A stretch of 12,242 bases of DNA from Zoogloeaceae bacterium. GTDB taxonomy: Bacteria > Pseudomonadota > Gammaproteobacteria > Burkholderiales > Rhodocyclaceae. The position numbers were made by a program, and so were the translations under genes. Where the stretch lies: positions 1-12,242 of the forward strand of contig JAITDH010000016.1 of NCBI GenBank assembly GCA_031282665.1. The letters are read 5' to 3'. How positions within the stretch are numbered: position 1 is the first letter of the stretch; each line of letters starts with the position of its first letter. Under the pieces are notes generated by a model. That model saw only the letters and a program-made list of their open reading frames with translations. It had not been told where the DNA came from and did no database searches. Positions 1 to 7,005 of the stretch are shown here, in pieces.

Positions 1-121
1 CCATCAGGCGAGATCCCCAGGTAAGAACGCTCTCCGTCACTGCACAACAGCCGAATTTACGCCACCTCACCTTGGAGCTTCGCTGCTTCTTGCCCGCTCG
101 CTCTGTTCATGCTGGGCGCAC
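1..121 (-). mobile_element. Possible 5' end of a group II intron (partial)
   Basis: No ORF is visible here. On the minus strand the sequence starting at 121 reads GTGCGCCCAGCATG. This fits the GUGYG 5' consensus of group II introns, and its first ten bases equal the start of Ll.LtrB as I remember it. It begins ten bases past the stem of the phasin terminator, which is where class C introns are known to insert. The rest of the intron, including any reverse transcriptase and domain V, would lie to the left of the window, so the call cannot be completed. It could also be plain intergenic sequence. Confidence 0.4.
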
Positions 122-124
122 ATG

Positions 125-155
125 AAAAAAACCGGGAGAGGTCTCCCGGTTTTTT
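125..155 (-). terminator. Rho-independent terminator of the phasin gene (bidirectional shape)
   Basis: A nine-base perfect inverted repeat, ACCGGGAGA (131-139) and TCTCCCGGT (142-150), is flanked by A-runs on the left and T-runs on the right. On the minus strand it becomes a GC-rich hairpin followed by seven U, about 25 bases after the phasin stop. The symmetry means it could also stop plus-strand transcription. Confidence 0.88.
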
Positions 156-178
156 GTTTTTCTACCTACCCGCCGCGA

Positions 179-757
179 TTATTTTTTCTTGGTGGCGGAG
201 GTGGCCGCCTTGGTGGCAGATGTGGAAGAAGCTGCTTTTGGTGTGCTGATGCTGGACAACGCCTTGAAGTTGCTGTCGGTGATGCTGGCAATCTGCTGCG
301 CCATGAAATTCATCCGTTCGAAGGCTTCGGAATTGGCCTGCAGCATGGATTTCATCGCTGTGGCAAATACATCGCCGCCCGCCGGCAACTGGCTCCGAGT
401 CTCCTCGATGGCGTTTTCCGCGTTTTCGGAGAGCGCCTTGTAGTGGGATTCCATCACGTTGGTGATGTCCTTTTGCATTCCCAGAACCAGTTCATACAGG
501 TTGTGGTAATACGCGCGGGCATTTTCCAGCGAGGGTTCGGCGATGGAACTCTGCGCGGCGAGCGCCTGCTTCGGGTCCTTGGCGGCGATGATGACATCCG
601 CGTTTTTCGCGCCGGTCTGGATGTTGTCCCGGATGGTGGCGAAGTTGAGATTGGCGAACTTTTCGATGTTGTCCATGGTGCTGCGCAACAAGGCAAGCAT
701 GGCTTCGGCGTTGGCTTTGTTGGCGGCAGCGATTTGTTCGGATTTGTTTGTGCTCAT
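179..757 (-). CDS. phaP: Phasin family protein (PHA granule-associated, PhaP-like)
   Basis: This 192-residue protein looks like a PhaP-type phasin, the amphipathic protein that coats polyhydroxyalkanoate granules and controls their size and number. It is Ala-rich, predicted helical, lacks a signal peptide, and has the usual small-phasin length. The N-terminal half (about 5-110) contains the family pattern of amphipathic helices with NFATIRDNIQ and DPKQALAAQ stretches. The last 25 residues form an Ala/Ser/Thr/Lys tail ending in KKK, which recalls the basic tails of some phasins. The start is supported by an AGAGGA ribosome site about seven bases upstream. It has its own terminator (125-155) and a likely own promoter, so it is probably monocistronic. 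No pha biosynthesis gene is in view, so a PHA lifestyle is inferred from this gene alone. Confidence 0.88.
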   Translation of the reverse strand: MSTNKSEQIAAANKANAEAMLALLRSTMDNIEKFANLNFATIRDNIQTGAKNADVIIAAKDPKQALAAQSSIAEPSLENARAYYHNLYELVLGMQKDITNVMESHYKALSENAENAIEETRSQLPAGGDVFATAMKSMLQANSEAFERMNFMAQQIASITDSNFKALSSISTPKAASSTSATKAATSATKKK

Positions 758-793
758 ATGGTCCTCTCTGATTAAAGATGAAAAGGTGGTTCG

Positions 794-821
794 ATGTTAG
801 CAAAATCATTCGGAAAGTCCA
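794..821 (-). promoter_or_regulatory. Candidate sigma-70 promoter of the phasin gene
   Basis: On the minus strand a TGGACT -35 (816-821) is followed after 16 bases by TAACAT (794-799). The -10 is preceded by TG plus one base, giving an extended -10. Each hexamer matches consensus at four of six bases. The implied start site near 787 leaves a leader of about 30 bases. This is a pattern match only. Confidence 0.4.
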
Positions 822-849
822 CTGCGAAAGTCATTTTTTTATCGCCCAC

Positions 850-894
850 CATTCCAGGAAAGTCGATTTTATGGCCCTTCATTCCAGGAAACTC
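850..894. repeat. Two direct copies of a palindromic TTCCAGGAA site upstream of the phasin promoter
   Basis: CATTCCAGGAAA occurs at 850-861 and again at 880-891, exactly 30 bases apart. Each contains the perfect 9-base palindrome TTCCAGGAA (852-860 and 882-890). On the minus strand the surrounding 30-base units agree at about 24 of 30 positions, so this may be an imperfect tandem duplication. The distal copy lies in the last codons of serB. Centres are near -69 and -99 of the proposed phasin start site, suitable for an activator or repressor. The regulator is unknown. Confidence 0.5.
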
Positions 895-1724
895 AACAAA
901 CCATCCAGTCCACAGAAATCGAGCGCGATGTTCGCCCCGGCACGGGTCGCGGGTTTGGCGCGATAGGCGACGGAAAGTCCCGCCTCGGCCATCATCGGAA
1001 GATCGTTGGCGCCGTCGCCCACCGCGATGACCTCTTCCGTCGCCAGGCCGTATTGCGCCTTGAGGTTGCGCAGATGTTCGGCCTTGGCTCGGGCATCGAT
1101 GATGCGGCCGATGACCCGGCCGGTGATTTTCCCGCCGGCGATTTCCAGTTCGTTGGAGGTGGCGAAGTCGAAGCCCAGTTCGATGCGCAGGCGTTCGGTG
1201 AAGTAGGTGAATCCGCCGGAAAGGATCGCCATGCGCAATCCGGCGCCCTGGCAGGCGGCGAGCAATTCGCGCGCGCCGGGGGAGAGGGCGAGGCGCTCGG
1301 CATAGACCCGCGCCAGCACGCGCGCGTCCAGTCCGGCGAGGAGGAGAAGGCGGCGGCGCAGGCTTTCCGGATAGTCGATGACGCCTTGCATCGCGGCTTC
1401 CGTCACGGCCGCCACCTCGGCTTTCTTGCCCGCGAAGTCGGCCAGTTCGTCGATGCATTCGATGGTAATCAGGGTGGAGTCCATGTCGAAGGCGATCAGG
1501 CGGTAATCGGCCAGGCGGCGGCCGGCGGGGACGAATCCCCAGTTCAGCCGCTCGCCTTCGAGGAGGGGCAGCAGCGCCGCGAAATCCGGCGCGCGGCGGG
1601 CGTCGACGAGGCGGGTGACCTGCGCGTCCCGCAATTCGGCGCGGCTGGCGCCGGTCGCGGCGAGGAGCCTGTCCAGCAGGAAGGTGGGCAAGGCGCCGCC
1701 CTGCAGAATGAGATCGGTGCGCAT
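879..1724 (-). CDS. serB: Phosphoserine phosphatase SerB
   Basis: SerB hydrolyses O-phosphoserine to serine, the last step of serine biosynthesis, in the cytoplasm. The 281-residue protein has all HAD-superfamily motifs: DMDST with the nucleophile D80 and D82, LSGG with S169, K214 in RAKAEHL, and GDGANDLPM with D237 and D241 for magnesium. A cap segment lies at about 90-150 (ECIDELADFAGKK and the SLRRR region). The first 75 residues form a short N-terminal ACT-like domain, as in other proteobacterial SerB proteins. It starts 16 bases after the DUF4149 gene stop, so it is probably the last gene of the long minus-strand cluster; no strong ribosome site is seen. Its 3' end contains one of the TTCCAGGAA palindromes, and no clear terminator follows. 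Confidence 0.95.
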   Translation of the reverse strand: MRTDLILQGGALPTFLLDRLLAATGASRAELRDAQVTRLVDARRAPDFAALLPLLEGERLNWGFVPAGRRLADYRLIAFDMDSTLITIECIDELADFAGKKAEVAAVTEAAMQGVIDYPESLRRRLLLLAGLDARVLARVYAERLALSPGARELLAACQGAGLRMAILSGGFTYFTERLRIELGFDFATSNELEIAGGKITGRVIGRIIDARAKAEHLRNLKAQYGLATEEVIAVGDGANDLPMMAEAGLSVAYRAKPATRAGANIALDFCGLDGLLSFLE

Positions 1725-1740
1725 GGGAGATGAGGGGATT

Positions 1741-2268
1741 TCAGGAATCGTGCGGATCGGCTTTCGCGGACGCTTCCCGCCCGTCTCCCGGAAGGAGCAG
1801 GAGCAGGCCCAGCGCCAGCAGGCTTTGCAGGAGATAGAGGGAACTGGAGATGCCGTGCCAGGTGACGAAACGGTCGCGTTGCGGGCTTTGCATGACCTCC
1901 GCGGGCAGGGCGATTTCCTTCAGGTATTGCATGAAGGGCTGGATGCCGAACAGGCTGACCGCCGTCAGGATGAGCATCAGCGCCGCCAGCCAGAAGGTTA
2001 GGCGGCGCAGGCTGCGGGAGCGGTGGCGCAGGACGAGGTTGACGAGGACGTAGCCGCCCAGGATCAGGCCCAGCCAGCCGGAAAGGCAGAAGAGATGGCC
2101 GGCCATCTGTCCGGCCAGCGTCCGGTCGGGCAGGTAGCGGAAGAGGGCGGGGACGACGAGATAGCCGACCGTCCACAACATGCCGACCCAGGCGGTCAGG
2201 GCGACCTGGAAGAAGGCCCCGGTCAGCGAGCGGACGAAGGTCGCGGCGATCTGGCGCGGGGAGGTCAC
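1741..2268 (-). CDS. DUF4149-like integral membrane protein
   Basis: The 175-residue protein has about four hydrophobic segments (roughly 16-42, 58-80, 90-112 and 143-162) and resembles the DUF4149 family, related to TMEM205, of small bacterial inner-membrane proteins. The tryptophan-rich TAWVGMLWTVGYLVVPALF in the first segment and the GIQPFMQ stretch after the third are typical of the family. The biochemical function of the family is not known. The start is GTG, chosen because it overlaps the TGA of the ankyrin gene by four bases (GTGA), a sign of translational coupling. The C-terminal tail is short, polar and probably cytoplasmic. In the cluster it sits between the ankyrin protein and serB. 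Confidence 0.72.
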   Translation of the reverse strand: MTSPRQIAATFVRSLTGAFFQVALTAWVGMLWTVGYLVVPALFRYLPDRTLAGQMAGHLFCLSGWLGLILGGYVLVNLVLRHRSRSLRRLTFWLAALMLILTAVSLFGIQPFMQYLKEIALPAEVMQSPQRDRFVTWHGISSSLYLLQSLLALGLLLLLPGDGREASAKADPHDS

Positions 2269-2981
2269 CGGGCGCGTTCCTTCCCCGGCTTCGCGCCCTG
2301 CGCGCGCAGGTATTCGGCCACGTCGCTGTTATTGGTTTTCAGCGCCCAGTCGAGGGCGGTTTCGCCGCTCGCGGATCGTTCGTTCAGCGCCGCGCCGGCG
2401 GCGACCAAATGCTTGACGATCGGGAGGAAGCCACCGCGGGCGGCGGCCATCAGGGCGGTCATGCCGCTTTCGCTCTTGGCGTTGACGTCCGCGCCTTTCT
2501 CCAGGAGGAAGACGGCGACCGCTTCATGGCCGTTGAAAGCCGCGTAGATCAGGGGCGTCCAGTCTTCCATGTCGACCTGCGCGCCGGCGGCGACCAGATC
2601 CTGCACGATGGGCAGGTCGCCCTGGTAGGCGGCGAGGCGCAGGGCCGAATCGCCGTGCATGTTGCGCGCATTCACCTTGGCGCGCTGCCGGATGAGGAAA
2701 CGGACAAGTTCGGGATGCTTTTCGCGCACGGCCAGCATGATGAGCGTATTGCCTTCCCGGTCGCTGGTGTTGACGTCCATCCCCCGGTTGAGCAGTTGCG
2801 CGACCGTGCCGGTGTCGCCCAGCCTGGCGGCGGAAATCATGTCGTCGTAGGTGGCGGCATGCAGGCGCGGCGCCGCCAGGAACAGGAGACAGAGGACAGG
2901 AGACAGGAGACAGAAGACAGAGGACAGAGCGCGCCGCGCGCTTCGTAGTCCGTGGTCAGTGGCTGGTGCTGGTATGGGCAT
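2265..2981 (-). CDS. Secreted ankyrin-repeat protein
   Basis: This is a 238-residue protein with an N-terminal signal peptide (charged n-region to about 17, hydrophobic core about 19-37, likely cleavage after LHA near residue 42). About six ankyrin repeats cover residues 44-235, recognisable by GNTLIMLAV, GDSALRLAAYQGD, DWTPLIYAAFNGHE, GMTALMAAARGG and GETALDWAL. Ankyrin repeats bind proteins; the partner is unknown and the location is probably periplasmic. The ATG at 2981 was chosen because it begins the signal peptide and has an AGGA about eleven bases upstream; it overlaps the end of tatD by 26 bases. The hydrophobic core is encoded by a heptanucleotide tandem repeat (2879-2927), giving the seven-residue repeat SVFCLLS/PVLCLLF. 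The N-terminus therefore seems to be of recent, repeat-derived origin. Confidence 0.85.
   Translation of the reverse strand: MPIPAPATDHGLRSARRALSSVFCLLSPVLCLLFLAAPRLHAATYDDMISAARLGDTGTVAQLLNRGMDVNTSDREGNTLIMLAVREKHPELVRFLIRQRAKVNARNMHGDSALRLAAYQGDLPIVQDLVAAGAQVDMEDWTPLIYAAFNGHEAVAVFLLEKGADVNAKSESGMTALMAAARGGFLPIVKHLVAAGAALNERSASGETALDWALKTNNSDVAEYLRAQGAKPGKERAR
2879..2927. repeat. Heptanucleotide tandem repeat, 7 units (GAGACAG type), inside the ankyrin gene
   Basis: Seven consecutive 7-base units follow the pattern RRGACAG on the plus strand: GGAACAG, GAGACAG, AGGACAG, GAGACAG, GAGACAG, AAGACAG, AGGACAG. Read on the minus strand they are CTGTCYY units encoding residues 19-35 of the ankyrin protein. 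They resemble the short tandemly repeated repetitive (STRR) heptamers known in cyanobacteria. The array is 49 bases long, not a multiple of three, so a gain or loss of one unit would shift the frame. Confidence 0.9.
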
Positions 2982-3021
2982 GGTTTGTTTTTCCTGATTC
3001 CTGGTGCCTGATGCCTGATTC
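2944..3021. repeat. Further heptamer tracts at the tatD/ankyrin junction
   Basis: Two short tracts are seen. At 2994-3021 four units of CTGRTKC type (CTGATTC, CTGGTGC, CTGATGC, CTGATTC) lie in the last codons of tatD. At 2944-2964 about three degenerate units (CGTAGTC, CGTGGTC, AGTGGCT) cover the tatD stop and the ankyrin N-terminus. Both keep a 7-base period but differ in sequence from the 2879 array. Confidence 0.75.
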
Positions 3022-3789
3022 CGTCTGCGGGAAGAGGCGGAAGAAGTTTTCGCTGGTGGTTTCGCCGATGGCGGCAAGGCTGGTCTGGCGCAGGACGGCC
3101 AGTTCTTCGGCGACGTGGCGGACATAGGCGGGCTGGTTGGTCTTGCCGCGATGGGGAACGGGCGCGAGATAGGGCGAATCGGTTTCGATGAGGATGCGTT
3201 CGCGCGGCGCCCTGGCGGCCACTTCCTTCAACGCCTGGGCGTTCTTGAAGGTGACGATGCCGGAAAAGGAGAGATGAAAGCCCATGGCGAGCGCCGTTTC
3301 GGCGACGGGCCAGCTTTCGGAGAAACAGTGCAGGATGCCGCCGACTTCCGCCGCCTTCTCTTCCCGCAGGATGCGCAGGGTATCGTCCGTCGCGTCGCGC
3401 ATGTGGATGACCAGCGGCTTGCCGAGGGCGCGCGCGGCGCGGATGTGGGTGCGAAAGCGCTGCCGCTGCCATTCCGGCCGCTCCTTGTGCCAATGGTAGT
3501 CGAGGCCGGTTTCGCCGATGGCGACGACTTTCGGGTGCGCCGCGAGCGCCATCAGCGCCACTTCATCCGGCTCCGTTGCTTGTTCATATTCCGGGTGCAG
3601 GCCGACGCTGGCGAAGAGATGGGGATGGGCTTCGGCCAGGGCGAGGACGCGCGGGAAATCTTCCAGGTTGACGCCGATGCACAGCGCCCCCGCCACACCG
3701 TTCTGCCGCATGTTCTCCAGGTGCCGCGGCAGGTCTTCGATCAGTTGGGGAAAATCGAGGTGGCAGTGGGAATCGATGAAAAAGGACAT
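2956..3789 (-). CDS. tatD: TatD family metal-dependent hydrolase (DNase)
   Basis: The 277-residue protein is a TatD/YcfH-type TIM-barrel nuclease acting on DNA ends or damaged DNA in the cytoplasm. Metal ligands of the family are visible: H8 and H10 (DSHCHLD), E93 (GETGLDYHW), H129 (LVIHMRDA), H154 (ILHCFSES) and D204 (IETDSPYLAP). GLHPEY and ETTSENFFRLF are also family hallmarks. The start at 3789 places DSHCH next to the N-terminus as usual. The family normally ends soon after FRLF. Here about 23 extra residues (255-277), encoded largely by heptamer repeats, are added before the stop. The stop falls inside the ankyrin gene. The holB-pilZ-tatD order is the common proteobacterial arrangement. 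Confidence 0.95.
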   Translation of the reverse strand: MSFFIDSHCHLDFPQLIEDLPRHLENMRQNGVAGALCIGVNLEDFPRVLALAEAHPHLFASVGLHPEYEQATEPDEVALMALAAHPKVVAIGETGLDYHWHKERPEWQRQRFRTHIRAARALGKPLVIHMRDATDDTLRILREEKAAEVGGILHCFSESWPVAETALAMGFHLSFSGIVTFKNAQALKEVAARAPRERILIETDSPYLAPVPHRGKTNQPAYVRHVAEELAVLRQTSLAAIGETTSENFFRLFPQTESGIRHQESGKTNHAHTSTSH

Positions 3790-3811
3790 GGGCAGGGCAG
3801 GGCGGGGGAAG

Positions 3812-4168
3812 TCAGACGGTATGCGTGCTGTGCGTGGAATTGAGGACGCCCGCAAGGATGCCTTCGATCTTGCGCTTGGCTTCGGCGCCCCCTTCGTCCG
3901 CCTTGAAATGCACGCCGATGCCTTGCGGACGGCCGTTCTGCGCGTTCGGCGGCGTCACCCAGACGACATGGCCGGAGATGGGAATCTTGGCCGTGTCGTT
4001 GGGCAGGGTGAGGAGGAGGAAAACCTCGTCGCCCAGGGAATAGGTGCGCGTCGTGGGAATGAAAAAGCCGCCGTTCCTGAGCATCGGGATGAAGGCTGAA
4101 TAAAGGGCGGAACGGCTGGTGATGTTGAGAGAGAGGACGCTGGGGCGTGCTCCGGCTTTCATGCTCAT
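3812..4168 (-). CDS. pilZ: Type IV pilus assembly protein PilZ
   Basis: The 118-residue single-domain protein closely matches the PilZ of type IV pilus biogenesis: SLNITSRSALYSAFIPML, NGGFFIPTTRTYSLGDEVFLLL, HVVWVTPPNAQ and GIGVHF appear in order. Like the Pseudomonas founder, it lacks the N-terminal RxxxR motif that binds cyclic di-GMP, so it probably acts through protein contacts (in the family, with PilB and a FimX-type partner) at the inner membrane. It starts 9 bases after the holB stop, behind a GGAGTGAG ribosome site, and 22 bases before tatD, within the usual holB-pilZ-tatD order. No other pilus gene is in the window. Confidence 0.93.
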   Translation of the reverse strand: MSMKAGARPSVLSLNITSRSALYSAFIPMLRNGGFFIPTTRTYSLGDEVFLLLTLPNDTAKIPISGHVVWVTPPNAQNGRPQGIGVHFKADEGGAEAKRKIEGILAGVLNSTHSTHTV

Positions 4169-4177
4169 ATTGTTTTC

Positions 4178-5251
4178 TCACTCCACAAAAAGGGCACGGT
4201 AACGAAAAAGGAACTGTTCGAGGAAAAGCCGCGCATTGAGGGGATGCGCGCTTTCTCGCCGCAGGCGCAGGAGGTGGCGGTAAAAGCGGGTCAGTTCGAT
4301 GGTCCGATGCTTTTCGGCCAGTGTTTCGGCCAGAGTCGTAATTCTAGCGCGTTGCGCGAAATAAAAGCGGATAGGTTGCCGTTCCGCGGCCAGATTCAGG
4401 TCGACCACCCATTTTTGCGCCCAGTCGACGAGCTGCGGCAGGGGATTTTCCCCTTTCGCCGCTTTCAGTTTTTTTTCCAGGCTGTCGGCGGTGGCGATGA
4501 CTTCCAGGGAGGGGCCCGCCTTCAGGATGTCGAGAAAAGGCTCCAGCCAGTCGGCGGCCTTCCCCGCCAGCTTTTTCGCCAGCACCGGCGCGCCGCCGGC
4601 GAGCGCAAGCCAGGTGGCGGCATCGCGGACTCCGGCGTCGGCGAGATATTTTTCGCCCGCCGCCGCGCCGGGGAGGGGCACGGGCAGGTTCTGGCAGCGG
4701 CTGCGCAGGGTGGGCAACAGGCGCATCGGTTCGTGCGAGACGAGCAGGAAGAGGGTGTCCGGCGGCGGCTCTTCGAGCGATTTCAGCAAGGCGTTCGCCG
4801 CTTGCCGGTTCAGCGCCTAGGCGGGGTGGATCAGGATGACGCGCAGCTTTTGCCGGTGCGTTCCCACGGCGAGGAAGTCGCCCAGTTCCCGCACTTCGTC
4901 GACCGGGATTTCCTGCCCGCTGCGATTGCTCTTTTCCTTTTTCTCCTCCCCGTCCGCTTTCTTTCCCTTGCTTTCCTCCTCGCCCCGTTCTTCCATCGCG
5001 CGCAGGGCCTCCGGTTTCAGGACGCGGAAATCCGGATGGTTGCCCTTGGAAAACCATTGGCAGGCGGGGCAGGCGTTGCAGGCGAGGCCGTCTTCCCGGG
5101 GTGCTTCGCAGAGAAGTCCGGCGGCGAAATTCAGGGCCAGTTCCACCTTGCCCAATCCCTTCGCGCCGGAAATGAGCAAGGCATGCGGCAGACGATGACG
5201 CCAGTCCTGCAAGCGCCGCCAGGTTTCGGCGTGGAGTTCGGCGATCTTCAT
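4178..5251 (-). pseudogene. holB: DNA polymerase III delta' subunit HolB, interrupted by an in-frame amber codon
   Basis: HolB is the delta' subunit of the clamp loader that places the beta clamp on DNA. The reading frame runs in one phase from 5251 to 4178 (357 codon positions before the TGA) but has a TAG at 4817-4819, codon 145. Upstream are a P-loop-like GAKGLGK (29-35) and the zinc cysteines C48, C58, C61 and C64. Downstream the frame continues without shift into ANALLKSLEEPPPDTLFLLVS and LLPTLRSRCQ, the standard core of the subunit. Homologues usually have Glu in the HPAEA position, so one base change (GAG to TAG) would explain it. A Lys/Glu-rich insert lies at about 84-117. The start overlaps the tmk stop by four bases. 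Because the gene is essential in E. coli, an assembly or sequencing error is a serious alternative to true loss. Confidence 0.9.
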
Positions 5252-5877
5252 GCGGCGAATTCCTCCAGCAAGCCGGCGATACGGACACGAATGTCCTCCA
5301 GCGACGATTGCCCGTCCAGGACGCGGAAACGCTCCGGATGCCTGCGCGCGCGATCCAGATAGGCATGCCGCACCCGGTCATGGAATTCGGCGTCCTCCTG
5401 CTCGAAACGGTCCAGATGCCGGCCCGCCAGCGCGATGCGTTGGCGGGCCACCGCGCAGGGCACATCGAACAGCAGGGTCAGATCCGGCTCGCGGGGCTGC
5501 TCGCTGTCTTCGCCATGCACCCACCGTTCGAGCATGGCGATGCGCCGCCGGTCCAGCTTCTTGCCCCCGCCCTGGTAGGCGTGGCTCGCGTCGGAAAAGC
5601 GGTCGCAGACCACCCATTCGCCGCGCGCGAGGGCCGGCAGGATGAGTTGCGCGAGGTGCTCCTGCCTTGCGGCGAACATCAGGAGCGTTTCCGTCTCCGG
5701 ATGCATGGGTTCGGCCAGGAGCAGGGCGCGCAATTTCTCCCCCAGGGGCGTGCCGCCCGGTTCGCGGGTCGATAGCACGACATGCCCGCGCGCGCGTAGG
5801 AAATCGGCGATCCAGGCCACATGGCTGCTCTTGCCCGCGCCGTCGATGCCTTCCAGGGTGATGAATTTACCGTTCAA
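5248..5877 (-). CDS. tmk: Thymidylate kinase
   Basis: Tmk phosphorylates dTMP to dTDP with ATP in the cytoplasm. The 209-residue length is typical. Visible are the P-loop GIDGAGKSS (residues 10-18, K16), the [11 protein letters not shown] motif (38-48), the substrate-binding [15 protein letters not shown] (91-105) and the lid-like [18 protein letters not shown] region. The start is TTG, preceded by GGAG five bases upstream; no ATG in frame fits. The TGA overlaps the holB ATG by four bases, and mltG ends 36 bases upstream, so the three genes are probably one transcript, as in E. coli (yceG-tmk-holB). Confidence 0.95.
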   Translation of the reverse strand: MNGKFITLEGIDGAGKSSHVAWIADFLRARGHVVLSTREPGGTPLGEKLRALLLAEPMHPETETLLMFAARQEHLAQLILPALARGEWVVCDRFSDASHAYQGGGKKLDRRRIAMLERWVHGEDSEQPREPDLTLLFDVPCAVARQRIALAGRHLDRFEQEDAEFHDRVRHAYLDRARRHPERFRVLDGQSSLEDIRVRIAGLLEEFAA

Positions 5878-5913
5878 GATGTCTCCGAAAAGAGGGCAGG
5901 GGGCCGGGATTCC

Positions 5914-6924
5914 TCAACGCCGCCGCCGCTGATAGCGGTTCACGGCCTCGTTGTGCTCGACCAGGGTAGTGGAAAAATGGCTGCTGCCGTCGCCCTTCGC
6001 CACGAAATACAAAGCGCGCGTCGGTTCGGGATGCAGGGCCGCCCGCAGGGAAGCCAGGGAGGGCATCGCGATCGGCGTCGGCGGCAGGCCGGCGCGAGTG
6101 TAGGTATTGTAGGGCGTATCGGCGAGCAGGTCGGCCTTGCGCAGATTGCCGTCGAAGGCTTCCCGCATGCCGTAGATCACCGCCGGGTCGGTTTGCAGGC
6201 GCATGCCGATCCGCAGGCGATTGATGAACACGCCCGCCACCATCGTCCGATCCTCCTCCAGGCCGGTTTCCTTTTCCACGATGGACGCCATGATCAAGGC
6301 TTCGTAGGAATTCCGGTACGGCAGGCCCTCCGCCCGCGCAGCCCACTCCCTGGCGAGATGATCGCGCATCGCCCGCGCCGCCCGGGCGAAAAGAGCCAGA
6401 TCGCTGGAATACTTATCCACCCGGTAGGTATCGGGAAAGAACATCCCTTCCGGCATTTGCCCGGCCAGGCCGATCCTCGCCATGATCTCGGCTTCGGAAA
6501 GACCCTCGGTCGCAGCTTCCAATCCCGGATGCCCGCGCAACCTCTGCCGCCATTCCCGGAAGGTCCAGCCCTCGATGAGCCTGACTTCCACCTGCACCAC
6601 CTTGCCCTGCGCCATCATCTGCAAAAGCTGGCGCGGCGTGATGCCCGGCTGGATGCTGTAGGTCCCGGCCTGGATGACTTTCTGCCCGGAAAGGCGCATC
6701 GCCAGCGCCAGCAGGTTTTCCTCCATCTCCACCCCCGCCGCGTTCAACGCCCGCGCCACCCCGCGCGCCCCCATCCCCGGCAGGACGCGAAACTCGACCG
6801 CTTCCGCCGCCCCCATGGACAGCGGCCGCGCCAGCCAGAAATACAACCCTCCCACCCCCCCCGCGCCCAGAAGCAGCGCGAAGAAAAGAAGAGCCAGGAG
6901 GAAACGCACGAATCGTCTTGCCAT
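5914..6924 (-). CDS. mltG: Endolytic murein transglycosylase MltG
   Basis: MltG cleaves nascent glycan strands in the periplasm and is thought to help end their polymerisation. The 336-residue protein has one N-terminal membrane anchor (about 8-31, preceded by RR), then the YceG/MltG domain. The family core is clear: GTYSIQPG, VRLIEGWTFREW, PEGMFFPDTYRV, MASIVEKETG and VFINRLRIGMRLQTDPAVIYG, followed by YNTYTRAGLPPTPIAMP. E217 corresponds to the catalytic glutamate of the VEKE motif. It is the first gene of the cluster towards tmk. The usual upstream partner in many proteobacteria, pabC, is absent; instead a degraded repeat and insertion-sequence region lies there. No strong ribosome site precedes the ATG. 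Confidence 0.95.
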   Translation of the reverse strand: MARRFVRFLLALLFFALLLGAGGVGGLYFWLARPLSMGAAEAVEFRVLPGMGARGVARALNAAGVEMEENLLALAMRLSGQKVIQAGTYSIQPGITPRQLLQMMAQGKVVQVEVRLIEGWTFREWRQRLRGHPGLEAATEGLSEAEIMARIGLAGQMPEGMFFPDTYRVDKYSSDLALFARAARAMRDHLAREWAARAEGLPYRNSYEALIMASIVEKETGLEEDRTMVAGVFINRLRIGMRLQTDPAVIYGMREAFDGNLRKADLLADTPYNTYTRAGLPPTPIAMPSLASLRAALHPEPTRALYFVAKGDGSSHFSTTLVEHNEAVNRYQRRRR

Positions 6925-6961
6925 CGGAGTCGAGTTGAACGGGCTGGCGGAAAAGAAAGCG

Positions 6962-6990
6962 AATATCGCAGATTTTGCCTTTTATTTCCA
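6962..6990 (-). promoter_or_regulatory. Candidate promoter for mltG and the downstream cluster
   Basis: On the minus strand TGGAAA (6985-6990) and GATATT (6962-6967) are separated by 17 bases, each matching the sigma-70 hexamers at four of six positions. It sits about 40 bases upstream of the mltG ATG, in a locally AT-richer stretch. It is supported only by spacing and composition. Confidence 0.33.
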
Positions 6991-7005
6991 GACTGACGGG
7001 GATCT

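Noticed and set aside
1053..1733. Long plus-strand ORF opposite serB
   Set aside because: It is the antisense shadow of serB in GC-rich DNA; the minus-strand frame has all catalytic motifs.
2879..3021. CRISPR array
   Set aside because: The repeats are 7 bases, contiguous and without spacers.
2982..3125. Longer start for the ankyrin gene at 3125
   Set aside because: It would add 48 residues read from inside tatD in another frame and bury the signal peptide; the ATG at 2981 fits better.
4817..4819. TAG in holB as a recoded (pyrrolysine-type) codon
   Set aside because: Other genes in the window end in TAG at normal family ends, and the site is explained by a single base change from the usual Glu codon.
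5821..6996. 391-codon plus-strand ORF opposite mltG
   Set aside because: Low-complexity His/Pro/Arg-rich translation typical of an antisense GC-rich frame; mltG is clear on the other strand.
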